Source: JAJXWB01 sp046349215 (GTDB lineage Bacteria > Pseudomonadota > Alphaproteobacteria > Rhizobiales > Beijerinckiaceae). From it: a stretch of 64,000 nt of DNA. The notes under the pieces are model-generated. The model was given only the letters and a program-made list of their open reading frames with translations, ran no database searches and had not been told where the DNA came from. Positions 18,031 through 27,161 of this stretch are shown here, in pieces; the first letter of the stretch is position 1, and each line of letters opens with the position of its first letter. The stretch is taken from NCBI GenBank assembly GCA_046349215.1, contig JAXMCV010000001.1, forward strand, positions 434,001 through 498,000, in the 5' to 3' direction. The position numbers were made by a program, and so were the translations under genes.

Positions 18031-21000
18031 ATGAGGACTCTGCGGACATTCTGCGTGATGGCGTTGGCCGCGCTGACGATTGCTGCCCCAATCTTTGTGC
18101 GAGCAACCAGCGCGCAGACGATTCGGCTTCCCACAAAGCCAGCCGAAGCTCGCAATCCCAACGACAGTGTGCGCGCGCAACCCTTCCCGCCTGAAGGTCG
18201 CCGGCGTGGCGCAATTCAAGTTGCTCCAACGATGAGCGCAGTCCCAGGACCGCAATCGTCTGCGGTAGCGGGCGCCTGTGCATATAGCGCATCACTGCCT
18301 ACGCAGATTGTCGCTTTGGCGTCGGCGCTGAAATGCGAACCTGGTCTAATATTCGAATACATTCACAACAATATCGAATTTGAACCGATCTTCGGCAGTA
18401 ATAAGGGCGCCCTCGGCGCTTTGTTGGACCGGCGCGGCAGCGATGTAGATCAAGCGTCTCTGTTTCAGGCTTTGTTAGATGCGTCAGGCTACACGCAAAC
18501 CGAATATTTGTGGCAATGGGTCAGCTTCACTGGAGTTCAGATAGCCGGCTGGCTTGCCGTGAAAAACGACGCGGCGGCTATCCAGGACCTTTTGTACCTT
18601 GGCGGCTTTCCAGTTCGAAACTATGCCGCAAATCCGGACGGCACTCTCGCCTATATCGAGGTCCAACTAGCCTTTCTTGTCTTGATCGTGGATGGAGAAG
18701 GGTATCCTCTCAATCCAAGTTACAAGCAACATACAATGCTGAGCGGGATTCCAAATCTCGCAGCCGCTCTTGGTTACAGTCGGGCCCAGTTCCTGGGTGA
18801 CGCTGGCGGTTCGATCGACAATGTGTCGATATCGAACGTGAACAGATCACACTTGCGTGGCGATCTCACAGGCTACGCCGACACTCTCCTCCATTACATC
18901 AATCAAAATGATCGGACGTGGTCTGTCGGCGACCTCATTGGCGGGAAATTGATTGAGCCGCTCACAACCCCATCATTGATATTGAAAAGCATTCCAAAGA
19001 AGACACGGACATATACTGACTTACTCGTTGCGCCTTCGCTTCCAGCCGGCTGCACGCTTTCGTTGGGCGCGTCGTGTCGGACAATTATTGAAATCACGAT
19101 GCCTAATGCATCGCCTGATAAATCCATCAAACTCTTTACGGACGAAGTCTATGGACACCGGATAACGGTCTTTTCCGCGCCAAACGGTGGGAACTACGTA
19201 CCGACGCTGCTGATTGACGGAGTGCCGCCAACTTGCGTGGCTACAGGCGCCTGCACAAATATTGGCCCTTCTACGCCTTATGGGCAGATTTGGTCGATAT
19301 GCGTGGCGGTAACACAACCAAATCAGCCGCCGAGTTCTCCTGGCTCATGTCCTGCCCCTGCAAGTTGTCCCGGTAGCGCGACCGCTTGCCAGGCACTCAA
19401 CGTCAATTCCGGAGGAGCATTCCTGATTTCGCTCGGCGTTGGTCAGGTTCAACGAGGGATGCCCGAGTACCATCGTCAGCTGCTTGCACAGGCGCGCGCG
19501 GCCGGCAATAGCGACAACAGCGAGCTGGTCCTCGGTGAGAGTTTGGCGGTCATCGGCTACAACTGGCTCGCGCAGGTATCTTCTGAACAACAGATGACCG
19601 ACCAACTTACGAAAACGACTGCGCTCTATAATTTCGTCGTCGGAATCGCTGGTCAGACAAACCTGCCGCAGGGCACTTTTCAGTGGCCCTTCGTCGACCT
19701 GCCACTTATTCGGGCCGGTTTTGTGCCGCAATCGAGCAATGGGCCGACGGTGTCCGTCGGCGCCTACACTTTTCCGGCAGCCATCATTTCGGCATTTGGT
19801 ACATACAGCCTAACCTCCAGCGCCTTTGAATCCGCAGTGCTTGAGCAAACTCAAGCGTCGATTAGCGGAATGACGGCGGCATCGACGATCAAGATCGTCG
19901 ATGCAAATATGAATGCGTCCTACTCAGGTGCCAATCAGAAGACGTTTTTTGCGGACGGAACAACATGCGCAGGACAGGCCACGTTCACCAGGGACATCGC
20001 ACCTGCCATTCAGCCGCCAAACTATAGCTCAACGGTCTTCAATGCGATCGTCGCTGCTGTTACCGCCGGGCAGTGTTCGACCGGAGGGGCAGCCGCCGGT
20101 CAACTGGCATTGCTCCCTGGAATCGGCCATCTCGCTGTCGGTCAATGGAAGGGCGCTGGTTATACAGAAATCTTTCCGCAAGCGAACGGAGCCATTTCCT
20201 ATGCTCAATTGATTTCGGGCGGCTGGTCTGGAGGCTCCAGCGGCATTCCGGTATCTAACCAGGCGCTGGCTTCGAACAACCAACGAACGCTAGTTCCGGC
20301 GGCGTCTACAGGAACTGTAAGCGAGCTTCAGAACACAACGCCCTCGCCTTCCAATCCGTCGGTCGCCGAGCCGATTGACGGCGTGACGGGGGCGTACGTT
20401 TATCAGAATCTGGACCTCGTCACGGGCAGCGGCGGCTTTCCCTACGCCTTGCCGTTCTCGCGCACGTACCTTTCGTCGTCTGGCAGCAATCTGACCACGA
20501 CGACCGCGGATCGCGGCCTCGGCAACGGCTGGGCGCACGCCTATAGCGTCAGCGCTCAGACGCAGAGCGATCCCTACAGCGCCATGGGGTCAAGCGATGC
20601 GCCTGCCGTCAGCTCGGTCACGTCGATCGCAGCGCTTTATGTCATGCAAGACTTGCTGTCGATTGCGCCGACTGCGCAAACCATGACGATATCCTCGATG
20701 GTGGCGCGCTGGTTCACTGACCAACTGACCAGCAACGTCGTCATGGTCTCGCAGCCGAACACCACAGAGGAGTTTATCGCGCAACCCCATGCCGACGGCG
20801 CGACGAGCTTTGTGTTCACTCCTCCGCCTGGATCTTCGGTTCGCTTTATGCAGACGGCCGCCGGGCAATTCACCTATACGCGCAAGGATGGCGTGACCCA
20901 GACCTTCGGTCCCTTGGCCGGACAACCAGCGAGCGCGCTGTTGAGCTGGACCTATCCGTTCGGCGCTTCGATCAGCCTCACCTATACCGGATCGCAGCTC

Positions 21001-24000
21001 GCTCAGGTCGCAAACAATTTCGGGCGACGCCTCACCTTTTCCTATTCCGGGGCGGACATTTCCGGAGTGACGGACGATACCGGGCGTAGCGTCGCCTATT
21101 CCTACGACGGCAATCATAACCTGATCGGCTTCGTCGACCCGCTTGGTTCCAGGACGACCTATTCCTATGGCGGGGTTTACGACGCCCTTGGGCATTTGAC
21201 CCAGATCTATTACCCGTTCGAGCCTGGCACGCCGTTCTTGACGAACTGGTATGACCAGCTCGGCCGTGTCGTTCAGCAGGCGAACGCGAATGGAAACAGT
21301 TCGCGATTCTATTTCGCCGGATCGCGTACCGAGGTCGACGATCCGATTGGAAACCGCCAAGTCACCTATCAGACCGACCGCGGCAAGATCCTTTCCGACG
21401 CCGTCGTGCTCGACAATTCTGCAATCGGCAATGTTTATAACGATACCCCGCAACAAAACGGCGTCGTCAACGTCACGCATTTTCAGTACGACGGCATCGA
21501 CCGGCTGACGACAATCATTCTGCCCGAGGGCGGGACCAAGGCGTTGACCTACGCGACGGCCGTCAATCCCTGGGCCAATAATATCGCTTCGATCATCGAT
21601 ACGCCCAAGCCCGGCTCGCCATTGCCGCCGCGGACCGCGAGCTTCACCTACGACCCGTTTTTCAACAAGACGACCAGCATCACCGATCCCATGGGGCTGG
21701 TCACGACGATGGCGTACGATTCAGCGACCGGCAATCTTCTGTCGATCGTGGCCGACAACGGTTCCGCGCTGCACTTCAACGCGACGAGTTCGTTCCGATA
21801 CGACGCCTACGGCCACGTGATTTCGGCGAAAGATCCCGTGGGCATCGCAACAACCTTCGCTTACGACGCCTCCAGTAATCTCGTCACGCGGGTCGCGGGC
21901 GCCGGCTCGGTCAACGCCATCACGCGTTTCGGCTATGACGCGGTCGGCAATGTCGTCAGCCGGACGGACCCGAACGGCAATACGACGACTTTGGCCTACG
22001 ACGCCAATCGGCGTCTGCTGACGGCGACGGCGCCAAGTCCGTTCAACAGCGGCCCCATGCTGATTCAAACCAGCAATGTCTACGATCCCGACGGCCATCT
22101 CCTGTCGGTCACCCGCAGCAACGCCGCGACACCCGTCGTCACGCAGTTCACCTATACGCCAACGGGCAAGCCGCGGACATTCGTCGACCCCAACGGAAAC
22201 ACGACCACATATAACTACGACGCCGTCGACAGGGTGGCGAGCGTCGTCGATCCGCTGCTGGTGACCACGAACTATTCCTACGACGCGGCCAGCCGCCTGA
22301 TCGCGGTCGCCACCCCCGCGATCCAGTCCGTGCCGCTGGCTCACTTCGCCTACACGCCCGATGGTCGGGTCGGGATCCTGTCGTTTGCGCGCAGCAACGC
22401 GCAATTCAACATCACGACCCTGGCCTATGACGGCTTCGATCGGCTCGCCACGACGACCTATCCAAATTCCAGCGTCGAGAGGCTCGGTTACGACGCCAAT
22501 GACAATATCCTGACGCGCCAGACGCGCGCCGGCCCGACGATCGCCTATACATATGACACGCTCAACCGGCTCTCGACCAAGGCGGCCCCGTCCGAAGCGA
22601 CCGTCACCTATCGCTACGATCTCGACAATCGGTTGACCGGTGCAAGCGACAATAGCGCGGCCATACCAAGCCCGACGATCGCCCCCGGGCCGACGCTCAT
22701 GACGGCGACGATGAGCTACGATGTCCTCAACCGGATGACGGCGCTCAATTTCGGCACGGTTCCCAACCAGACCGCGCCTCCGGCGAGCACGACACAATTC
22801 GGGTTCGCCTACGATCGCAATAATCGCCGCACGGGCCAGACGGCGAGCGATAATTCCTGGTGGTTCTACCCTGCGGCGTCTCCGGGGACCGTCAATTACT
22901 CGGTCAACAATCTCGATCAATACACGGCCGTCGGCGCGATCACGCCGACCTACGACGGCAACGGCTCTCTCACCTTCGACGGCGTCTTCACCTACGGCTA
23001 TGACGCCGAAAGTCGCCTGATCTCGGCAAGCCAGGGCGGCGACACGGTCGCGACCTACGCCTATGACGCCCGCGGCCATCGCAAGTCCAAGACCGTCGGC
23101 GGTTCGACGACGCTCTACGTCACCGATCCTGCCAATCGCGCCCTCTTCGACTATGCGACGAGCGGGGAGATCTCGCGCTGGTACGCCTTCGGTCCCGGCC
23201 TCAACGAGCCGCTTGCACAGATAAATGTCGCCGCCAACACGCGCACGACCTTCATCCCGGATATCCAAGGTTCGATCATCGGGTCGCTCGACTCTGCAAC
23301 AGGCGTCGTCGCCAAGACCGGATATGGCCCGTTTGGCGAGAGCGCCACCACTTCCGGGACGTTCCGCTACACCGGCGCGCGGATCGATGCCGAGACGAAC
23401 GGCCTCTACGACTTCCGGGCGCGGATGTATTCGCCGACGCTCGGCCGGTTCCTGCGAACGGATCCGATCAGCTACGCCGGCGGCTCCAACCTCTACGCCT
23501 ATGTCGGCAACGACCCGCTCAACCTCACCGATCCGCTCGGGCTTGCCGCTGATGGTCCGCAAGCCGTTGCGGCAAGTGGATCGGGTCGTGGCGGCGGCTG
23601 CGACGAAGCAGACGCCAATTGCTTCGAGGCAGGAGCCGCAGATCCGGCGTCTATCGCGGGTCAATTGGTGCCATCCGGTACCGTGGAGAGTTCTAAGGTC
23701 CTATTCGGGCAGAGGCGCGCCGGGCCAACGTTTGGGGTCAAAAACCGTCCGGTCTATTTGGCGGGGAGATCTATAGCAGACGTCGCAGATGATCTCCGAA
23801 CCGGTGTCCTGCACCCTGATCAGCTTCCGATTGATGCGTTCCGATATGGTGAGTATCTGGTCTCCGCAAATACAAGGTCTCTCGCCGCCCTAAGCGAGGC
23901 TGGCTTATCTCCGACCGTTGTCAACGAGATAGGGCCTTCGGCCCGCTTGCTGCGCCGTTTACTCGAAGTCCCAATTATTTCTAATGCCCCTCTCCCAGGT

Positions 24001-24069
24001 CCCCGGGTACCAGTCACGCCAAGTCAGAGTGATTTCTCTGTGCTTCGGATAATTGAACTTGCGAGATGA
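18031..24069 (+). CDS. Secreted RHS/YD-repeat polymorphic toxin with transglutaminase-like N-terminal domain (copy 3)
   Basis: 2,012 residues. ATG 18031 follows GCGGAGACGG and gives a signal peptide ending ATSAQ. The transglutaminase-like region (about 93 to 235) is more degenerate than in copy 2. Asp138 stands at the Cys position, and the His and Asp positions read Leu and Asn, so it must be catalytically dead. The N-terminal 780 residues are clearly diverged from copy 2, the next roughly 1,060 are nearly identical, and the tip diverges again after DPLGL at about 1834. The tip (VLFGQRRAGPTFG ... VSANTRSLAALSEAGL) resembles that of copy 1 and has the NTRS-x4-AL-x3-AG pattern of ParB/sulfiredoxin-like toxin domains. 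An immunity candidate follows. Confidence 0.86.
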   Translation: MRTLRTFCVMALAALTIAAPIFVRATSAQTIRLPTKPAEARNPNDSVRAQPFPPEGRRRGAIQVAPTMSAVPGPQSSAVAGACAYSASLPTQIVALASALKCEPGLIFEYIHNNIEFEPIFGSNKGALGALLDRRGSDVDQASLFQALLDASGYTQTEYLWQWVSFTGVQIAGWLAVKNDAAAIQDLLYLGGFPVRNYAANPDGTLAYIEVQLAFLVLIVDGEGYPLNPSYKQHTMLSGIPNLAAALGYSRAQFLGDAGGSIDNVSISNVNRSHLRGDLTGYADTLLHYINQNDRTWSVGDLIGGKLIEPLTTPSLILKSIPKKTRTYTDLLVAPSLPAGCTLSLGASCRTIIEITMPNASPDKSIKLFTDEVYGHRITVFSAPNGGNYVPTLLIDGVPPTCVATGACTNIGPSTPYGQIWSICVAVTQPNQPPSSPGSCPAPASCPGSATACQALNVNSGGAFLISLGVGQVQRGMPEYHRQLLAQARAAGNSDNSELVLGESLAVIGYNWLAQVSSEQQMTDQLTKTTALYNFVVGIAGQTNLPQGTFQWPFVDLPLIRAGFVPQSSNGPTVSVGAYTFPAAIISAFGTYSLTSSAFESAVLEQTQASISGMTAASTIKIVDANMNASYSGANQKTFFADGTTCAGQATFTRDIAPAIQPPNYSSTVFNAIVAAVTAGQCSTGGAAAGQLALLPGIGHLAVGQWKGAGYTEIFPQANGAISYAQLISGGWSGGSSGIPVSNQALASNNQRTLVPAASTGTVSELQNTTPSPSNPSVAEPIDGVTGAYVYQNLDLVTGSGGFPYALPFSRTYLSSSGSNLTTTTADRGLGNGWAHAYSVSAQTQSDPYSAMGSSDAPAVSSVTSIAALYVMQDLLSIAPTAQTMTISSMVARWFTDQLTSNVVMVSQPNTTEEFIAQPHADGATSFVFTPPPGSSVRFMQTAAGQFTYTRKDGVTQTFGPLAGQPASALLSWTYPFGASISLTYTGSQLAQVANNFGRRLTFSYSGADISGVTDDTGRSVAYSYDGNHNLIGFVDPLGSRTTYSYGGVYDALGHLTQIYYPFEPGTPFLTNWYDQLGRVVQQANANGNSSRFYFAGSRTEVDDPIGNRQVTYQTDRGKILSDAVVLDNSAIGNVYNDTPQQNGVVNVTHFQYDGIDRLTTIILPEGGTKALTYATAVNPWANNIASIIDTPKPGSPLPPRTASFTYDPFFNKTTSITDPMGLVTTMAYDSATGNLLSIVADNGSALHFNATSSFRYDAYGHVISAKDPVGIATTFAYDASSNLVTRVAGAGSVNAITRFGYDAVGNVVSRTDPNGNTTTLAYDANRRLLTATAPSPFNSGPMLIQTSNVYDPDGHLLSVTRSNAATPVVTQFTYTPTGKPRTFVDPNGNTTTYNYDAVDRVASVVDPLLVTTNYSYDAASRLIAVATPAIQSVPLAHFAYTPDGRVGILSFARSNAQFNITTLAYDGFDRLATTTYPNSSVERLGYDANDNILTRQTRAGPTIAYTYDTLNRLSTKAAPSEATVTYRYDLDNRLTGASDNSAAIPSPTIAPGPTLMTATMSYDVLNRMTALNFGTVPNQTAPPASTTQFGFAYDRNNRRTGQTASDNSWWFYPAASPGTVNYSVNNLDQYTAVGAITPTYDGNGSLTFDGVFTYGYDAESRLISASQGGDTVATYAYDARGHRKSKTVGGSTTLYVTDPANRALFDYATSGEISRWYAFGPGLNEPLAQINVAANTRTTFIPDIQGSIIGSLDSATGVVAKTGYGPFGESATTSGTFRYTGARIDAETNGLYDFRARMYSPTLGRFLRTDPISYAGGSNLYAYVGNDPLNLTDPLGLAADGPQAVAASGSGRGGGCDEADANCFEAGAADPASIAGQLVPSGTVESSKVLFGQRRAGPTFGVKNRPVYLAGRSIADVADDLRTGVLHPDQLPIDAFRYGEYLVSANTRSLAALSEAGLSPTVVNEIGPSARLLRRLLEVPIISNAPLPGPRVPVTPSQSDFSVLRIIELAR
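20362..23552 (+). repeat. Near-identical RHS core block, right copy
   Basis: Partner of 13159 to 16349 at offset 7203, with no insertions or deletions over 3,191 bases. Confidence 0.85.
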
Positions 24070-24073
24070 ACAG

Positions 24074-24643
24074 ATGGAACGGACCAAGCCCAAGCTTGTG
24101 GCAGCCGCTGTCCCCTGGGCCGTGGCCTCGACTTCACACCTTAAGGTCCATGTCACCGAAAGCGGGGAGCTGCAGTGTTTGACATTTGTCGGGTATTTCA
24201 AGCTCAAAGATCGCAGCGTACAGACCGGCGGTTCTATCAGCATCATGAACGCACCAGATGAATTTCGATCTGTAACCGAAAATTATGATGGCAGCGCATA
24301 CCGAATGATCCGGATGACGTTCTTTGGCGCAAAGAGTTATCGTACGCGGGCTGCAATATCGGATCGTGAAGTGATTGCCGAAGCCGATTACGATTGGAGC
24401 GCCGTCCCTGGAGCATTGCGGGTTGGTGAAAATGCTGTAGCAAACATTAAGCGGGCAACAGATTATTGGATTCTGACCGGAATGTCACCTGACCCGGGCG
24501 TCTACGAAATTAAACAATCACCTTGGGTCGCCGAAGTCTCCTTAGGCGCTGACAACCTGCGCCACTACATGGTTGTTGGAGACGATGATTCTGTCGATGT
24601 TCTCGCTAAGGGATGGGATTGGGAAGCCGGTCAGACTGTTTGA
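24074..24643 (+). CDS. Putative immunity protein of the third RHS toxin
   Basis: This 189-residue protein starts at ATG 24074, 4 bases behind the RHS stop. An upstream in-frame TTG at 24053 overlaps the RHS end and is less likely. It is soluble, with no signal peptide and no recognised family. Beta-rich patches (LQCLTFVGYFKLKD, YRMIRMTFFG) suggest a mixed fold. Role inferred from position. The tip it would neutralise is related to the copy 1 tip, yet this protein does not resemble the copy 1 partner, so the two tips may act differently or be bound at different faces. Confidence 0.55.
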   Translation: MERTKPKLVAAAVPWAVASTSHLKVHVTESGELQCLTFVGYFKLKDRSVQTGGSISIMNAPDEFRSVTENYDGSAYRMIRMTFFGAKSYRTRAAISDREVIAEADYDWSAVPGALRVGENAVANIKRATDYWILTGMSPDPGVYEIKQSPWVAEVSLGADNLRHYMVVGDDDSVDVLAKGWDWEAGQTV

Positions 24644-24835
24644 TATCCGACGTTCGTTTCGGCGGGAAATAGAGAATTCCAAGGTTGCAATCCGAAAGAT
24701 CATGATGCGATTCCGCTTTCCTGTGAATACGTTTTGCGAAAGCACGAAACTCAGAAAGGGATCCTTGACGAAGCGAGGGGCAAGAGTTGGCAGGGCGACT
24801 TGAATGGCTTGCCCCCCGGTCCGCGTTGGCAAGGT

Positions 24836-25702
24836 TCAATAGGAGCCGCCGTCAATCGCTGCATTGACTCTACTAGGAGGATCATTCCCTGCTTCTGCTA
24901 CGCGGTTAAGCTCAGACATCGTTCTCACGTAAACGCCGTCATCTAATGGCAATGACTTGAGTTCAAGCCCGTCGTATAAGAGGCGTCCAAGGGCACTTAA
25001 TCTTACGAAGCAAGGCTCGACCTCGCCCCAGCCGAGCACAACCTGTAAGTCGTCGGAGCCTTCATGCGTAACCCTTTCCATAAGGCTCAAGCGCGTTAGA
25101 GAAAACACGTCAACCATCACGGACTGCGTATCACGTGACAGCCCCGCAACACTGTCGTCCGGACGGGGCGGAAAGCTCCCAGTCGTCGCTTCGCCGAAAA
25201 CTTTCAACAAAACAAATGATCGGTAGCTGAGGCTTTGGGCGAGTTCCACTAACTGGTAGCCCTGTTCCAATCCTATGTCGCTGTTGAACGAAATACTGGC
25301 CATCAGTGCGGCGATATGGTCGACCTTCTTCTCCTGTGCGGAGTTCATCGCAGCCAACAGCGCAGCCTCCGTGATCTCGTCGACACCGGACCTATGTCCT
25401 TCAGAAGCGTCAAAGAAACCATCGTCGCGCGGCAGTTGGCCTTGGCTCAAACGTTCATTGATCTTATGCACGGCGACCGTCACGGCACGACTGACGCGCG
25501 CCTCCTGACGAGGGCCGAGCTGCCTTTCAATCCAACCCTTGCCGTATTCTTCTAGGGCGGTTGCTATGACAGGCGTCGACAATGCGAGATATGGCTGGCC
25601 AGACTTAAGAGCAGCGGTGATGCCTACAAAAGCACCCGCCAACTTCGAGCCATGAGCAATCGCGCGTTCAAGAAGGCGTCGAAGTTCCTCATCTCTTGCC
25701 AT
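24836..25702 (-). CDS. Hypothetical protein, island cargo
   Basis: A 288-residue protein on the opposite strand to the RHS array. It is rich in helices. The stretch AGAFVGITAALKSGQPYLAL near residues 22 to 41 is mildly hydrophobic, followed by a long charged region (RQEARVSRAVTVAVHKINER). There is no signal peptide, no catalytic motif and no family I recognise. It lies alone between the third immunity candidate and the collagen-like gene. A phage-defence or regulatory role is possible but nothing in the sequence shows it. Confidence 0.6.
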   Translation of the reverse strand: MARDEELRRLLERAIAHGSKLAGAFVGITAALKSGQPYLALSTPVIATALEEYGKGWIERQLGPRQEARVSRAVTVAVHKINERLSQGQLPRDDGFFDASEGHRSGVDEITEAALLAAMNSAQEKKVDHIAALMASISFNSDIGLEQGYQLVELAQSLSYRSFVLLKVFGEATTGSFPPRPDDSVAGLSRDTQSVMVDVFSLTRLSLMERVTHEGSDDLQVVLGWGEVEPCFVRLSALGRLLYDGLELKSLPLDDGVYVRTMSELNRVAEAGNDPPSRVNAAIDGGSY

Positions 25703-25975
25703 CGATCACCCCTCTTATCGTCCCTCCATCGCGCAGTCTTGCCCGAAGCTCAAGCCATCTGAGCCCGCCTTCTAGGGTAGCTCAACATGCCCGCCAACAT
25801 CACGCCTATCCTCCTGCCATCGCGTGCACGACCCGAATCCAGGTAGAGAACAGGTGGCAATACGAGGTCATGAGAGTAGCTTTCCGTAAGAACGCTTCCA
25901 CCGGCTATTCCGTGACATTTGACTGTGCCATTCTTCTCTAGCGGGTGGACCCGCAATATTGGGGGAGGCGACGTT

Positions 25976-27019
25976 ATGCGTGACTTATTCCGAGCAAAAT
26001 CAACTGGTATTGCTTTGTGTACAGCGGTCTCTATCGTCACCTTGTCCCCAGCATGGGGACAACAGCAAATCCCGATTGGAACATTGCCGCCGGAAATAGC
26101 TGCTGCAATTAAGTCCGCACCTCTTACTCAGAGCCTGATACCAATTTCAGGGGACGAAAAATTCCCGCAACAAATTGTGAAGGCAGACGAAATTTCGTTT
26201 GCGGCGAACGCCAAACTGACTTTGACAAATTTCAGTGTTCCGTGGATCGTTGTTGCAGCCCAGCGTCTAAAATTCGCTACTCCGGAAGCGTATAGCATAG
26301 TTCAACGTGACCCCTCAAAATTGACCGCTGACAGAGGTAGCGACGGCAGTCAGGGCGCTACCGGAGCCGATCATCCCGGGGAGACCAATCGGACTGGCAA
26401 TAGTGGCTATCCCGGTGGCCCCGGTGGCCCCGGCGGTCATGGCGCAACCCAGCAACTACCCACGATCTATCTTGTGGTTGGCGATATCCTGGATCCGAAA
26501 GGGCCAATTCCTCCCGGACTACTCAATCTGGTTCTGATAGGTCGCGGTTTGGATGGCGGCGACGGCGGGACAGGTGGTCGCGGCGGAACTGGTGGGCGGG
26601 CTGGTAATGGAAAAGAGGGGGCGACTCACGCTTTTGACTGCGGGGAAGGCGGAGGACCCGGCGGCACGGGCGGTGCTGCTGGGCCAGGTGGTCGTGGTGG
26701 AGATGCTGGTGGCGGTGGCAACGGCGCAGCCTTTGTTCTTGTCACGACGAAACCAGCATACGACGTACTGAGCTTCGTCCGCATAAACAACACCGGTGGC
26801 CGAGCTGGCCTGCCTGGACGTGGTGGGAATGCGGGAACTCCTGGACCTGGAGGTAAGGGCGCTGGTTCCAATGGCTGGTGCAAAGCTACAAATGATGGTC
26901 CCTCTGGACCATACCCGTCCCCGGCCAACTTGGGTGACGGCGGACCTAACGTCGACGGTCAAAAAGGTTCAGTGACTGCAGTTATTCTGCCATCGGTTAA
27001 GCAGCTATTTGGTCCGTAA
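25976..27019 (+). CDS. Secreted collagen-like Gly-rich protein
   Basis: 347 residues. ATG 25976 is preceded by GGGGGAGGCG. A signal peptide (TGIALCTAVSIVTLSPAWGQ) leads into about 100 residues of mixed sequence. Two Gly-rich stretches then carry Gly-X-Y triplets (GYPGGPGGPGGHG; GGDGGTGGRGGTGGRAGNG; GRAGLPGRGGNAGTPGPGG), separated by a hydrophobic beta segment (YLVVGDIL). This is the pattern of bacterial collagen-like surface proteins. Four Cys may form disulfides. Most likely exported and part of the cell surface or matrix. It is followed by a strong hairpin and then another secreted-protein gene. Confidence 0.72.
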   Translation: MRDLFRAKSTGIALCTAVSIVTLSPAWGQQQIPIGTLPPEIAAAIKSAPLTQSLIPISGDEKFPQQIVKADEISFAANAKLTLTNFSVPWIVVAAQRLKFATPEAYSIVQRDPSKLTADRGSDGSQGATGADHPGETNRTGNSGYPGGPGGPGGHGATQQLPTIYLVVGDILDPKGPIPPGLLNLVLIGRGLDGGDGGTGGRGGTGGRAGNGKEGATHAFDCGEGGGPGGTGGAAGPGGRGGDAGGGGNGAAFVLVTTKPAYDVLSFVRINNTGGRAGLPGRGGNAGTPGPGGKGAGSNGWCKATNDGPSGPYPSPANLGDGGPNVDGQKGSVTAVILPSVKQLFGP

Positions 27020-27038
27020 TTTAAAGCCAAAATGTATA

Positions 27039-27077
27039 CGCGCGATGCATACAGGCTGTTCCTATATGCATCGCGCG
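27039..27077 (+). terminator. Perfect 13-bp stem-loop after the collagen-like gene
   Basis: Arms CGCGCGATGCATA (27039 to 27051) and TATGCATCGCGCG (27065 to 27077) pair perfectly around a 13-base loop, 19 bases after the stop. There is no U-run, so either an intrinsic terminator of the GC-rich type or an RNA-stabilising hairpin. Confidence 0.6.
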
Positions 27078-27161
27078 TTGATTAAAGACCGCCGTCATAT
27101 CCCGCCGTGGCAACGCTCCAACTCATGCCCCTTCTGATAAGAGGACAAGTGAGGTCAGCAA

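Noticed and set aside
20590..23664. Long minus-strand frames opposite RHS copy 3 (up to 647 codons)
   Set aside because: Same antisense effect in the duplicated core.
1746..24069. Type VI (PAAR/VgrG) delivery of the RHS proteins
   Set aside because: All three have Sec signal peptides and no PAAR domain, and no type VI gene is present in the window.
26340..26880. Gly-rich DNA of the collagen-like gene as a tandem repeat array or CRISPR
   Set aside because: There is no fixed unit length or spacer structure; the repetition is at the amino-acid level only.
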